Counted from the stretch's first letter, positions 45,313 to 54,551 are shown. The stretch: 64,000 bases of DNA from Mycobacterium asiaticum DSM 44297 (GCF_000613245.1 NZ_HG964937.1:307405-371404); one strand, 5' to 3'. Notes: a model not told the origin generated them from the sequence alone. Program-made: numbers and translations.

Positions 45313-46506
45313 GTGGATTTCGCGCGCGTCGAACTCAATGCTGAGGACCGGGGTTTTCTTGCCGAGGTGCGGGCCTTTCTTGCCCAACACGTGACCGATG
45401 AGGTTCGCCGCCGCGACCGCGAAACCGGTGACAATTTCGATGAGGGAGTGCATCTGGCGATCGGTGCCGCCGGTTATCTGGAGAAGGAGTGGAAGTCGGC
45501 GGCCGACGGTGGGTTCACCCGCGTCCGGCGCCGCATCTGGGAGCTGGAAAAACGCCGGGTGCACACGCCGTGGGTGACGTGGGGGACCACCGCGATGGTG
45601 GCGCGGGCGGTGGCCGCGTTCGGTAAGCCCGAACTGGTCGAGGAGGTGCTGCCGAAGGTCTTCACCGGCGAGGTGCGGATGTGTCTGGGCTACACCGAGC
45701 CCGAGGGCGGCTCGGACGTCGCGACCTGTAAGACGCGGGCGGTGCGCGACGGCGATCAGTGGGTGATTAACGGCTCGAAGATGTTCACCACCGGCGCGCA
45801 CAACTGTCAGTACGTGTTCCTGATCACCAACACCGATCCGACGGCGCGAAAACACAAGAGCCTGACCATGTTTCTGGTTCCGCTTGACCTGCCCGGTATC
45901 GAGATTCAGGGCATCCGTACCGTCGACGGCGACCGGACCAATATCGTCTACTACAGCGACGTCCGGGTCGACGACAAGTATCTGCTCGGTGAGGTCAACG
46001 GCGGTTGGACGGTGTTGCGCGGGCCGCTGGACGCTGAGCACGGTGCCGTTGCGGCGGCACCGGATGGATTGCAGGACGTGGCTATCATGCAGCACCAGAC
46101 TGGATTCATGTCTGCGGCGGTGGACGCGGTGGCGGCCAAGGCCGCGCGGCCGGGACCCGACGGGGCGCGGCCGATTGACGACGGATCCGTGGCGTACCGG
46201 TTGGGGCGCAGCGCCGCACGGCTGGAGGCGGCGCTGTCCACGCCGAGCATCTTCGGCAGGGTCGCGCAGGCACAGACGATGCGCGACATCGGACCCGATC
46301 TGATGGACATCGCCGGCCCGGCCTCGGTGCTACCGATCGAGTCCGAAGGGGCCGCGGACGGCGGGACCTCGGAATACCTTTACCGATTCGCCCCGCTGGC
46401 AGGCATTTACGGCGGCACGTTGGAGGTCTTCCGGAACATGATCGCTCAGCATGTGCTGGGTCTCGGCAAGCCCTCCTACGCGCCGCCCGCGACTAAAGCG
46501 TCCTGA
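45313..46506 (+). CDS. acyl-CoA dehydrogenase, partner subunit
   Basis: From GTG 45313 (VDFARVELNAEDRGFLAEV) the 397-residue product has CLGYTEPEGGSDVATCKTRA (FAD/substrate block), QWVINGSKMFTTGAHNCQYV and the C-terminal GIYGGTLEVFRNMIAQHVLG. It starts 4 bases after the previous dehydrogenase gene, so the two are probably made as a heteromer. Pairs of this type act on CoA esters with bulky cyclic groups in known cases, which is a hint about this pathway's substrate. It is the last gene of the operon. Confidence 0.9.
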   Translation: MDFARVELNAEDRGFLAEVRAFLAQHVTDEVRRRDRETGDNFDEGVHLAIGAAGYLEKEWKSAADGGFTRVRRRIWELEKRRVHTPWVTWGTTAMVARAVAAFGKPELVEEVLPKVFTGEVRMCLGYTEPEGGSDVATCKTRAVRDGDQWVINGSKMFTTGAHNCQYVFLITNTDPTARKHKSLTMFLVPLDLPGIEIQGIRTVDGDRTNIVYYSDVRVDDKYLLGEVNGGWTVLRGPLDAEHGAVAAAPDGLQDVAIMQHQTGFMSAAVDAVAAKAARPGPDGARPIDDGSVAYRLGRSAARLEAALSTPSIFGRVAQAQTMRDIGPDLMDIAGPASVLPIESEGAADGGTSEYLYRFAPLAGIYGGTLEVFRNMIAQHVLGLGKPSYAPPATKAS

Positions 46507-46660
46507 CCGGGTGCCCCGGCCTGAGCGAGCGACACCCCGGCCGCACTGACGGCAAGAATCCTTCAAGGATCCCCCAAGCCGCACCCCGCAGCATTGCTAT
46601 TGGTCACCGGCAGCGCCGATGAACCCGCAATCGCGCAGGTGAGACTTGGAGGGGTACTTA

Positions 46661-47410
46661 ATGAGCGTTGGTCATTTGCCACCCCAAGGGCGGATGCTCG
46701 TTTACTGTGCAGCGCTTGCGGCCGCCGCCGGATTCGTCAACGCGGTGGCGTTGCTGGTCTTCGCCGTTCCGGTTGGCAACCTAACCGGCATCACGACTCA
46801 GCTTGGCATGGACACGGCCAACCCGTGGCGATACGAGAGTCATGTGCTGGTGGCCATCCTGTTGGGATTCTTGATCGGAGCGGCCATCGCCGGGGCGGTG
46901 CTCGCCTACACCAGAGGCCCTCGCAGCACCCGGCACGCCACTGTGTTGCTCATCGAGGCCGCGCTGCTTCTGCTTGCCGCCGTGGGATCCGAAATCGAGG
47001 CGGTGAAGGCGCAAATTTCTGCTCTCGGAATCGAAGAGACCGCAATCCAGGCGTTGCTGGCAGCGGCGGCGCTCGGCCTGCAAAACGGGCTCACCTCAAG
47101 CTTTCGCGGCATGTCTATCCGCACTACCCATTTCACCGGCACCGTCACCGACCTCGGGCTCATGCTGGGCCGCAGCCGTCACCACGGAATCGACAAGTGG
47201 AAGGTTGCGATCCTGTCCGCGACGCTGTTGCTGTTCCTCACCGGCGCAATCGTCGGAATATTGAGCGGCGCCCGCTTGGGCGGCAACGCGCTGATCGTGC
47301 CGGCAGCGATTTGCGTAGTTGTGGCCGCGGCGGTGGTGCTTCAATGCCGCGAGCGCCGCGGTCTCATGCCAGACACCGGCGGGGCCCAAGCTGCAGCAGT
47401 AATGCCCTGA
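46661..47410 (+). CDS. DUF1275 family membrane protein (YoaK-like)
   Basis: The 249-residue protein has about six membrane helices (MLVYCAALAAAAGFVNAVAL, HVLVAILLGFLIGAAIAGAVL, ATVLLIEAALLLLAAVG, IQALLAAAALGLQNGLTS, ATLLLFLTGAIVGILSG, LIVPAAICVVVAAAVVL) and the family motif VGNLTGITTQLG...THFTGTVTDLG. DUF1275 proteins have no known function; transport is suspected. ATG 46661 follows GGAGGGG. It stands apart from the preceding operon by a 154-base gap holding only a short palindrome (ATCCTTCAAGGAT) and a weak stem. Confidence 0.82.
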   Translation: MSVGHLPPQGRMLVYCAALAAAAGFVNAVALLVFAVPVGNLTGITTQLGMDTANPWRYESHVLVAILLGFLIGAAIAGAVLAYTRGPRSTRHATVLLIEAALLLLAAVGSEIEAVKAQISALGIEETAIQALLAAAALGLQNGLTSSFRGMSIRTTHFTGTVTDLGLMLGRSRHHGIDKWKVAILSATLLLFLTGAIVGILSGARLGGNALIVPAAICVVVAAAVVLQCRERRGLMPDTGGAQAAAVMP

Positions 47411-47429
47411 GTTGCCTCAGGCGCGTCTC

Positions 47430-48575
47430 TCAGGTGGTCAGAATCGTTGCCGCCGCCGTGCCCGGCGCCCCGTAGAGCTGAGTGAAGCCGACCTTCGGCT
47501 CGCCGGGAACCTGACGGTCTCCGGCCTGGCCCCGCAGTTGCCGCACGATCTCGTGGATCTGCCGTAGGCCCGACGCGCCGATCGGCTCCCCATTGGCGAT
47601 CAGGCCGCCGTCGGTGTTCACCGGCATGGCGCCGTTGATCTCGGTGGCGCCGTCGGCCAGCAATCTTTCCTGGTCCCCGTGGGCGCAGAAACCGCATTCA
47701 GCCATGTGGATGATTTCCGCGCCGGCATCGGTGTCCTGCAACTGGATTACGTCCACGTCATCCGGACTGACACCCGCCTTTTCGAACGCGGCGCGCGCCG
47801 CGTAGACGGTGGGTGCGACATCCTCCTCGACCGGGGCGAAGGTCGTGTTCACCTCGTAGGCGCCGTATCGGCGGGTGCGGACTTCGGCCGCCTTCAAGTA
47901 GACCGGCTTGTCGCTGTAGCGGTGTGCGATGTCGGCGCGGCACATCACCACTGCAGCGGCACCCTCGTCCGGGGCGCAGAACATGTACTGGGTCAGCGGA
48001 TAGTTGAGCATCGCCGAAGCGAGGATATCCTCCTCGGATATCGGCTTGCGGCGGAAGGCGTTCGGGTTCAGCACGCCGTTGCGGAAATTCTTCGCGGCGA
48101 CCTTGGCCAGAGTGCGCTGCGATATGCCGTGGTCGTGGAGGTACCGGTTAGCCTTCATCCCGAAAAACTTGGTGGTGAGGTATTGCCCGTTCTCGGCGTA
48201 CCAGCGCGGCATGCCGACCAGGGCCGGATCTTCGGTGAACGCACCCCGTGGGTGTTTGTCCAGCCCAATGGCGATCCCGATGTCGTAGTCCCCCAGCCGG
48301 ATTCCGTCGGCGCAGGCCTTCGCCGCGCTCGCCGCGGTGGCACATGCGTTGAACACGTTGGTGAACGGGATGCCGGACAGTCCGACCATGCCGACGATCG
48401 CATCGGGATTGGCCACCGTCCAGCTCCCACCGGTCGCCGCCTGGATGTCTCTCCACCGCACACCGGCGTCCTTTACTGCGGCGAAGATCGCGTCGACGGC
48501 CATCTCCATCGCGGATTTTCCCTCGAACCGGCCAAAGGGGTGCAGGCCCACGCCGATGATGGCGACATCCTTCAT
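47430..48575 (-). CDS. SCP2-type thiolase / lipid-transfer protein with altered active site
   Basis: The 381-residue protein begins MKDVAIIGVGLHPFGRFEGK and has FNACATAASAAKACADGIRL with the nucleophilic Cys. The usual GHPxGASG is GEPIGASG, so the catalytic His is Glu, and the C-terminal Cys motif is replaced by TQLYGAPGTAAATI. Such proteins include Ltp-type retro-aldolases of steroid side-chain breakdown, so C-C cleavage by a lyase route is more likely than classical thiolysis. No DUF35 partner is seen nearby. It is divergent from the P450 gene. Confidence 0.82.
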   Translation of the reverse strand: MKDVAIIGVGLHPFGRFEGKSAMEMAVDAIFAAVKDAGVRWRDIQAATGGSWTVANPDAIVGMVGLSGIPFTNVFNACATAASAAKACADGIRLGDYDIGIAIGLDKHPRGAFTEDPALVGMPRWYAENGQYLTTKFFGMKANRYLHDHGISQRTLAKVAAKNFRNGVLNPNAFRRKPISEEDILASAMLNYPLTQYMFCAPDEGAAAVVMCRADIAHRYSDKPVYLKAAEVRTRRYGAYEVNTTFAPVEEDVAPTVYAARAAFEKAGVSPDDVDVIQLQDTDAGAEIIHMAECGFCAHGDQERLLADGATEINGAMPVNTDGGLIANGEPIGASGLRQIHEIVRQLRGQAGDRQVPGEPKVGFTQLYGAPGTAAATILTT

Positions 48576-48620
48576 TGCGGCGATTCTCGCTTCCCTGGTG
48601 CCAAGGACACTTGACTATAA

Positions 48621-48639
48621 TACTGTAACCATTACCGTT
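48621..48639. promoter_or_regulatory. island regulon motif, copy 5 (thiolase / P450 divergent promoter)
   Basis: On the minus strand the sequence is AACGGTAATGGTTACAGTA, differing from the pattern only at the first base. A perfect rightward -10 TATAAT (48616-48621) touches it, serving the P450 gene; the TACAGT within it could be the leftward -10 for the thiolase gene. Confidence 0.6.
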
Positions 48640-48756
48640 GATCATTCCACGCCCATCGGGAAGAGGTCGCAACGTGGCCGAGGATCGGTGCTCCGGCCAG
48701 CTTTGGCTGCCGCGCAACAGAATCCGTCGCCGTATCCAGGCACCGGAGGTCCTTCG

Positions 48757-49962
48757 GTGACCACTGCCGCGGTGGTGTTCGACCCGTTTTCCGAGGAATT
48801 CTTCAACAGCCCGTATGTGACCTACCGGCGAATGCGCGCGGAAGCTCCCGTCTACTACAGTGCCGAATACGACTTCTACGCGCTGACCCGCCATGAAGAT
48901 GTCGCCACCGCGTTCAAGGACCATCTGACCTACTCGTCGGCGTACGGTGTCGACCTGGCGCAGGTGCGCAAAGGCCAGGTGACCAAGCACGGGTCGATCA
49001 TCGCGATGGATCCGCCCGCACACCGTCGCATGCGGGGCCTGCTCAACAAGGTGTTCACCCCTCGCGCTATTCAGGCGTTGCGGCCCTTGGTGACCCAGGT
49101 GGTCGACAGGTACCTATCGCGGGTCGACCCGGACGGTTTCGACTTCGTTCAGGACTTCTCGGCACTGTTCCCCGTCGACGTGATGACCACCATGCAAGGC
49201 GTACCGGAGGGCGACCGCCAACAGATCCGGTTGTGGATCGACGACCTGTTGCACCGCGCGCCGGGAGAGGTCGAGATGGGCGAGGCCGGTCTGAAGTCCG
49301 CCGTCGACATGGCCATCTATTACTACCGCCTCACCAAACAGCGCCGGGAGAACTTGGGCGATGATTTGCTGAGCCGGCTGATCCGGGCCGAGGTCGAACG
49401 CGAGAACGGCGAAATGGCTCCGCTGGACAACGTCGAGATCACCGAATTCGCCACGTTGTTGGGCGGCGCCGGTGCTGAGACGGTCACCAAGCTCATCGGC
49501 AACGCGGCCGTCGTGTTCGCCCGCAACCCCGGACAGTGGCGCAAGCTGCTCGACGATCGCAGCAAAGTGCCGCTCGCGGTCGAGGAACTGCTGCGCTACG
49601 AGGCGCCCGCGCAATACAACGTGCGACGCTCGACCCGCGAAGTCAGGCTGCACGGCAAGACCATCCCGGCCGGAAAACCGGTGTTCCTGGTGGGCGGGTC
49701 GGCCAACCGTGACCCGGTGGCCTGGACCGACCCCGACACCTTCGAAATCGACCGCGACCGCACCCAGTCGCAGAACCTCGGGCTCGGCTACGGCATCCAC
49801 AGTTGTCTGGGCGCGGCGCTGGCACGCCTGGAAAGCACCATTGCGCTGGAACGGATGCTCGAGTTCATGCCGCGCTATGAGGTCGACTGGGCGGGTTGCC
49901 GACGGGTCAACATGCAAAACGTCGCGGGCTGGAGCAACGTGCCGGTGCGGGTGCTGCGCTAA
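48757..49962 (+). CDS. cytochrome P450
   Basis: The 401-residue P450 has the I-helix TLLGGAGAETVTKLIG (AGxET for AGxDT), ExxR in AVEELLRYEAPAQY, and the haem motif LGLGYGIHSCLGAALARLE with Cys near residue 349; the first Phe of FGxGxHxCxG is Leu. It should hydroxylate a hydrophobic substrate using ferredoxin, none of which is encoded here. GTG 48757 has a GGAGG ribosome binding site. The stop overlaps the convergent lipocalin-like gene. Confidence 0.92.
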   Translation: MTTAAVVFDPFSEEFFNSPYVTYRRMRAEAPVYYSAEYDFYALTRHEDVATAFKDHLTYSSAYGVDLAQVRKGQVTKHGSIIAMDPPAHRRMRGLLNKVFTPRAIQALRPLVTQVVDRYLSRVDPDGFDFVQDFSALFPVDVMTTMQGVPEGDRQQIRLWIDDLLHRAPGEVEMGEAGLKSAVDMAIYYYRLTKQRRENLGDDLLSRLIRAEVERENGEMAPLDNVEITEFATLLGGAGAETVTKLIGNAAVVFARNPGQWRKLLDDRSKVPLAVEELLRYEAPAQYNVRRSTREVRLHGKTIPAGKPVFLVGGSANRDPVAWTDPDTFEIDRDRTQSQNLGLGYGIHSCLGAALARLESTIALERMLEFMPRYEVDWAGCRRVNMQNVAGWSNVPVRVLR

Positions 49963-50345
49963 GTGTGATCCCGGCGCCACACCAGGGTGCTATGCGTGGT
50001 CGTGCCCTCTGGCGAGGTGACGCTTGCCGATAACGTCAGCCGGTCACCGTCGACCTGCGCGTTGCGAATCTGCGGTCGCTGCAACAACTCCGGCATCGTC
50101 GCGATCGCGACGTCGTGGCAGACCGTGCCCGCGGCCTCATCGACGCGGAACCGTCCGCCATAGGAGATGAATTCGCCACCGGGCCCGGGTGTCAGCTGCG
50201 CGGACATGTGCCCGTCGGTGGTGTAGAGGATCAGGCCTGATGGTTGCTCGCCGAACGGATGCCGCAGCTCGCCGGTCGCGGCATCGCGGGAGACAAAAGA
50301 CTCCAATCGCCAGCCACCCAGGATGGTCTCACCCAGTGCACGCAC
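49959..50345 (-). CDS. lipocalin-like domain protein
   Basis: The 128-residue protein begins at GTG 50345 (VRALGETILGGWRLESFVSRD) and shows GELRHPFGEQPSGLILYTTDG HMSAQ, SYGGRFRVDEAAGTVCHDVAIA and VWRRDHT: the lipocalin-like_5 beta-barrel pattern (W-x-L followed by G.i.Yt.dG.M). Such proteins accompany catabolic clusters and may bind or isomerise a hydrophobic intermediate. The start codon is 10 bases from regulon motif copy 6. Confidence 0.75.
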   Translation of the reverse strand: MRALGETILGGWRLESFVSRDAATGELRHPFGEQPSGLILYTTDGHMSAQLTPGPGGEFISYGGRFRVDEAAGTVCHDVAIATMPELLQRPQIRNAQVDGDRLTLSASVTSPEGTTTHSTLVWRRDHT

Positions 50346-50355
50346 CGGTTGACCC

Positions 50356-50374
50356 TACCGAATTAATTACAGTA
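50356..50374. promoter_or_regulatory. island regulon motif, copy 6 (lipocalin / LLM oxidoreductase)
   Basis: TACCGAATTAATTACAGTA, in a 41-base gap between divergent start codons at 50345 and 50387. The gap is too short for two separate promoters, so the motif must overlap the promoter of at least one gene. Confidence 0.65.
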
Positions 50375-50386
50375 ACGTCCACACGC

Positions 50387-51418
50387 ATGAGCGGTGCCTC
50401 TGAGCGCGCCGGCATCAAGATCGATGGGGGAATCCCCATGGAACTGCGACGGGCGCCCGGCGTGGCCGCCGAACTCGAACGGCGTGACTACGACGGCTGT
50501 TGGACCGGTGAGATCAACCACGACCCCTTTCTACCCATGCTGCTCGCGGCCGAGCACACGTCCAGGATCGAACTGGGCACCAGTATCGCGGTGGCCTTCG
50601 CCCGCAACCCGATGACAGTTGCGCACACCGCCTGGGACCTGCAGTCCTACTCGGTAGGACGGTTCATGCTGGGCCTGGGCACCCAGATCCGGACCCATAT
50701 CGAAAAGCGGTTCGGTATGCCATGGAGCCGTCCGGTGCCGCGCATGCGCGAGTTCATCTGCGCGCTACGAGCGATCTGGGACAGCTGGCAGCACGGCACC
50801 CGGCTCTGCTTTCAGGGCGACTTCTACACCCACACGCTGATGACGCCGACGTTCACTCCGGAACCGCTGAACTGCGCGCCACCAAAGGTTTTCGTCGCCG
50901 CGGTGGGCGAGGCCATGACCGAACTGTGCGGCGAGGTCGCCGACGGCGTGGTCGCCCACGCGTTCACCACCGCGCGGTACTTGGATGAGGTGACCCTCCC
51001 GGCGCTGCAACGCGGGCTCCAGCGGTCCGGTCGCGCGCGCGGTGAGGTCGCGGTGTCGTGCCCGGTGTTCGTCGTGACGGGCCGCACCGGAGGCGAAATG
51101 TCCGATGCCGCCGTGGCAGCGCGAAAACAAATCGCGTTCTACGGGTCCACGCCGGCTTACCTGACCGTACTCGACCTACACGGCTGGGCGGACCTGCACA
51201 CCGAGTTGCACCGGTTGTCACGTCGGGGCGACTGGGACGCCATGGGTGCGTTGATCGACGACGAGGTGCTCGGCGCCTTCGCCGTCGTGGCGCCGGTCGA
51301 CCGGCTAGCGGTCGCGCTGCGGGAACGGTGCAACGGCGCGGTGGACCGGGTGCTGCCGGCATTTCCGGCCGGCCTGCCTAAAGAAGTGATCGCGACGATC
51401 CTCGAGGAACTGCGGTAG
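50387..51418 (+). CDS. luciferase-like (LLM) F420-dependent oxidoreductase, TIGR03617-like
   Basis: The 343-residue TIM-barrel protein has GIKIDGGIPMELRRAPGVAAELERRDYDGCW, AAEHTSRIELGTSIAVAFAR and NPMTVAHTAWDLQSYSVGRF, FMLGLGTQIRTHIEKRFGMPW and FVAAVGEAMTELCGEVADG. This mycobacterial LLM branch uses F420 in characterised relatives. It is a close paralog of the product of 62108-63124, and both genes lie 12-13 bases after a regulon motif. It is followed after 10 bases by an SDR. Confidence 0.87.
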   Translation: MSGASERAGIKIDGGIPMELRRAPGVAAELERRDYDGCWTGEINHDPFLPMLLAAEHTSRIELGTSIAVAFARNPMTVAHTAWDLQSYSVGRFMLGLGTQIRTHIEKRFGMPWSRPVPRMREFICALRAIWDSWQHGTRLCFQGDFYTHTLMTPTFTPEPLNCAPPKVFVAAVGEAMTELCGEVADGVVAHAFTTARYLDEVTLPALQRGLQRSGRARGEVAVSCPVFVVTGRTGGEMSDAAVAARKQIAFYGSTPAYLTVLDLHGWADLHTELHRLSRRGDWDAMGALIDDEVLGAFAVVAPVDRLAVALRERCNGAVDRVLPAFPAGLPKEVIATILEELR

Positions 51419-51428
51419 GGGGTTCGGG

Positions 51429-52283
51429 ATGGACAGAGTCCGCGGCCGAACGGTGGTCGTCACCGGCGGCGCCCGGGGCATCGGGTTCGCGACGGCGAAG
51501 GCATTGCTGGTGCGGGGTGCGCTGGTGGTGATCGGTGACCGCGACGCTGGCGCGCTCCGGGACGCTGTCGCGGAATTGAGCCGCGCCGGTGCGGTTTTGG
51601 GCTATCCGCTGGATGTCGCGGACCGTGATTCGTTTGTACACTTTCTGAGCCTTGCCAAATCCGGCAGCGATGGCGGCATCGATGTGCTGATCAACAATGC
51701 CGGAGTGATGCCCGTGGGTTCATTCACCGAGCAACCGGCACAAGCCATTCGGTCCGCCCTTGAGGTGAATCTCTATGGCGTACTCAACGGTTGTCAGCTG
51801 GTACTGCCGGAAATGCTGACCCGGCGTCGCGGTCACATCGTCAACATCGCATCGATGGCCGGCGTGATGGCCATCCCGGGGCAGGTGGTCTATGCCGCCA
51901 CGAAATTCGGCGTCGTCGGGCTCAGCGTGGCGCTGGCCGACGAATTCGCCTCGCACGGTGTGCAAGTCACCGTCGTATTGCCACCCTTCACCCGCACCGA
52001 TCTGATCGCCGGGACCAAGGCGTCCGGCGTCGGCCGACCAGTTGAGCCCGATGTGGTGGCCGCCGCCATCGTCGGGGCGCTGGACAAACCGCGCACGCAG
52101 GTGTCGGTACCCCGGCCGGCCCGGTTAGTCGGGCCGGTGGTGTCGATGCTCGGCGCACGCGGCCGACGGTGGTTCAACAGGAGGATCGGCGCGGACACGC
52201 TGTTTCTCGACGACATCGACCATGCTGCCCGGGCTTTCTACGAGCGGCGTGCGCAATCCGCGTTGGGAGTCGTCGATCGCTAG
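51429..52283 (+). CDS. SDR family oxidoreductase
   Basis: The 284-residue short-chain dehydrogenase has VVTGGARGIGFATAKALLVRG, NNAGVMPVGSFTEQPAQAIR, and catalytic Ser-Tyr-Lys in IASMAGVMAIPGQVVYAATKFG. A C-terminal extension past the core (RPARLVGPVVSMLGARGRRW) is typical of membrane- or lipid-associated SDRs. It probably oxidises an alcohol made by the P450 or LLM enzyme. It ends 3 bases into the convergent ligase gene. Confidence 0.88.
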   Translation: MDRVRGRTVVVTGGARGIGFATAKALLVRGALVVIGDRDAGALRDAVAELSRAGAVLGYPLDVADRDSFVHFLSLAKSGSDGGIDVLINNAGVMPVGSFTEQPAQAIRSALEVNLYGVLNGCQLVLPEMLTRRRGHIVNIASMAGVMAIPGQVVYAATKFGVVGLSVALADEFASHGVQVTVVLPPFTRTDLIAGTKASGVGRPVEPDVVAAAIVGALDKPRTQVSVPRPARLVGPVVSMLGARGRRWFNRRIGADTLFLDDIDHAARAFYERRAQSALGVVDR

Positions 52284-53917
52284 GGGTTGAGAGCCTGCTC
52301 CCGCGCCCATCGGTAGTCGGCCTTGCCCGACGGGCTGCGCACGACAACCGAGCGAAACACGATCGCCTTGGGCAACTTGTAACGCGCCAGCGACTGGGCG
52401 GCGTGGGCCACCAGTTCCTCGGGCTCGGCGTGTGCTCCCTCGGCCAGCGCGACGACGGCCACCACCTCCTGTCCCCACCGGTCGCTCGGGCGCCCGGCGA
52501 CGACCACGTCGAACACCGCCGGATGGGAGGCAATCGCGGTCTCGACCTCTTCGGCGAAGATCTTCTCTCCGCCGGAGTTGATGGTGACCGAGTCCCGGCC
52601 CAGCAACTCGATGTGGCCGGCCTCGTGGTGACGGGCCCGGTCGCCGGGCACCGCATACCGCACGCCATCGATCACCGGGAAGGTCGCCGCCGTCTTCGCC
52701 GCATCGCCCTTGTAACCCAGCGGGACGTAGCCGCGTTGCGCCAACCAGCCGATCCCGTCGTGACCCGGTGTCAGGATCGACGAAAGGTCTTCGGCGGCAA
52801 CAAAAGTGTCCGGCCCGGCGGTGAAGTTTCCGGTCGACACCGAGCCCGATGTCGACAGATGACTCATCTGGGCACCCGTCTCCGAGGATCCGACCCCGTC
52901 GATCACCATCGCGTTGGGCAGCACATCGATAAGGCGTTGCTTGACGTAGGGGGTCAGCAGCGCCCCGCCGTTGGCGACGACGAACAACGATGAGACGTCG
53001 GCGATCCCCTTCTCGATCGCGGCGACCAGCGGTCGAGCAATCGCGTCACCGACTACCGTCACCACCGCCACGCCTTCGCGCTCGATGGTGCGTACCACGT
53101 CCTCGGCGTCCAGATGGTCGACGACGGAGGGAAATACGATGGTCTGCCCGGTGGTCAGCGCGGTCATCACACTCCACTGGGCGGCACCGTGAATCAGCGG
53201 CGGCAGCACCATCAGTTTGGTGCCGGGGCCTGCGGTCACCCGGGCCACGATCTCGTCGACGGAAGTTACGAACTGTCCGCCCACCAGATCGCGGCCGCCG
53301 AAGGACGTCATGAAGATGTCGGCCTGGCGCCACAGCACGCCCTTGGGCATGCCGGTGGTGCCACCGGTGTAGAGGACATACAAGTCGTCGGGGGAGTGCT
53401 GCACCGGCGGCGGCTCGTAGGCACCGGCCATGATGCTCTCGTAATCGACTGCGCCGTCCAGTAACTCGTTTCCCGAGTCGTCCGCGATCTGGATCAGCAC
53501 GCGCAACTTCGGTAGCTGAGGAAGCACCTCGGCCACCCGCGGCGCGAACACCGCGTGGTAGAGCAGCGCGGTGGCTCCCGAGTCCGCCAGCAGGTAGTGC
53601 AGCTCGTTCTTGACATAGCGGTAGTTGACGTTGAACGGTGCGACGCGCGCCGCGAAACTGCCGAGCAGTGCCTCGACGAATTCGTTGCCGTTGTAGGCGT
53701 AGAGCCCGAGCAGGTCCTGGCCGACCTCGTGGCCCGGCAGCTCGGAGCGCTCGGTGTGACAGCCCAGCCCCCGTGCGTGCAGGAAGGCGGCCAGCCGGTT
53801 GGACCGCTCGATGATCTGGGCGTAGGTGAAGCGCCGGTCGCCCTGGACGACGAGTTCGCGGTCGGGTACCGCGGCGGCGACGGCCGCCGCGACCGCGGGA
53901 ACGGTGAATTCGGGCAC
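52280..53917 (-). CDS. AMP-dependent acyl-CoA ligase (FadD-like)
   Basis: The 545-residue ligase has P-loop YVLYTGGTTGMPKGVLWRQADIF, DGVGSSETGAQMSHLSTSG, RGYVPLGYKGDAAKTAATFP and SPSGKADYRWAREQAL with the catalytic lysine. It is a paralog of the ligase at 41789-43417 (same LWRQAD and KADYRWA blocks). Starts at GTG 53917. It is the last gene of a leftward operon Rieske oxygenase-hydrolase-like-thioesterase-ligase driven from 56185. Confidence 0.92.
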   Translation of the reverse strand: MPEFTVPAVAAAVAAAVPDRELVVQGDRRFTYAQIIERSNRLAAFLHARGLGCHTERSELPGHEVGQDLLGLYAYNGNEFVEALLGSFAARVAPFNVNYRYVKNELHYLLADSGATALLYHAVFAPRVAEVLPQLPKLRVLIQIADDSGNELLDGAVDYESIMAGAYEPPPVQHSPDDLYVLYTGGTTGMPKGVLWRQADIFMTSFGGRDLVGGQFVTSVDEIVARVTAGPGTKLMVLPPLIHGAAQWSVMTALTTGQTIVFPSVVDHLDAEDVVRTIEREGVAVVTVVGDAIARPLVAAIEKGIADVSSLFVVANGGALLTPYVKQRLIDVLPNAMVIDGVGSSETGAQMSHLSTSGSVSTGNFTAGPDTFVAAEDLSSILTPGHDGIGWLAQRGYVPLGYKGDAAKTAATFPVIDGVRYAVPGDRARHHEAGHIELLGRDSVTINSGGEKIFAEEVETAIASHPAVFDVVVAGRPSDRWGQEVVAVVALAEGAHAEPEELVAHAAQSLARYKLPKAIVFRSVVVRSPSGKADYRWAREQALNP

Positions 53918-53933
53918 AGGACTCCTCGCGAGA

Positions 53934-54551
53934 CTACGGTTGGTGGGGTAGCAGGCGAACCATCAACCCGGACGCTTGGCTGAGGGCCGCACCGTCAGAG
54001 CTTTTCATAGACGCCGCGATGAAAACCTTCCGGCCCTCGATTCGCTCGATCCGGCCACTCGCGGTCAGCGGCTCCTCGATCGGAGTGATCTTGCGGTAGT
54101 CGACATGCAGGTAGGCGGTGCGGGTAGGACGGATGTCGGCGCCCGTGACCACCATGCCGAACAGCCAGTCGTAGAACAGCGGGATCATGCCGCCGTGCAC
54201 CGCGTGGTTGCCGCCGACGTGCGACTGGGTGAAGTGGCCGTCCATGGTGACACCGTCGGGCCCGGCATAGGTCAGGGTCCACGGCGGCAGCAGCGGATGG
54301 CCCAGTCCCGGTATCTCGAGGACGCGCCCTGCCGGTGCCTCGATCTCGGGCACCAGATGCTGTTCCACTACCGCGCAGGCATTCTCGATACATTCGGTGG
54401 CCGCATCCCAGGCTGCCAGGTCCGGTTTGGTGGAGACGGTCAGATCCTGCAGGCGGCGCAGCGCGGTAACGAAGCGCTCCAGCCCGGGCGGCTGATCCAA
54501 CGGCCGGATGTCCGGAAACCCGCCGCGGGTGTCGCTCGTAGTGTCGGTCAT
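53934..54551 (-). CDS. PaaI-family hotdog thioesterase
   Basis: The 205-residue protein has a helical N-terminal half and a hotdog domain with GGNHAVHGGMIPLFYDWLFGM, the HGG central helix of PaaI thioesterases, then TRTAYLHVDYRKITPIEEPL. It should hydrolyse an acyl-CoA of the pathway. ATG 54551 overlaps the stop of the upstream gene by 4 bases; the ligase follows after 16 bases. Confidence 0.82.
   Translation of the reverse strand: MTDTTSDTRGGFPDIRPLDQPPGLERFVTALRRLQDLTVSTKPDLAAWDAATECIENACAVVEQHLVPEIEAPAGRVLEIPGLGHPLLPPWTLTYAGPDGVTMDGHFTQSHVGGNHAVHGGMIPLFYDWLFGMVVTGADIRPTRTAYLHVDYRKITPIEEPLTASGRIERIEGRKVFIAASMKSSDGAALSQASGLMVRLLPHQP

Noticed and set aside
46507..46539. Possible terminator stem CCGGGTG...CACCCCGG after the dehydrogenase operon
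   Set aside because: Needs a bulge and a long loop in very GC-rich sequence; no better than chance.
46557..46570. Short palindrome ATCCTTCAAGGAT upstream of the DUF1275 gene
   Set aside because: Single 6-bp arm repeat with no matching copy elsewhere that I could see; no basis to assign a regulator.
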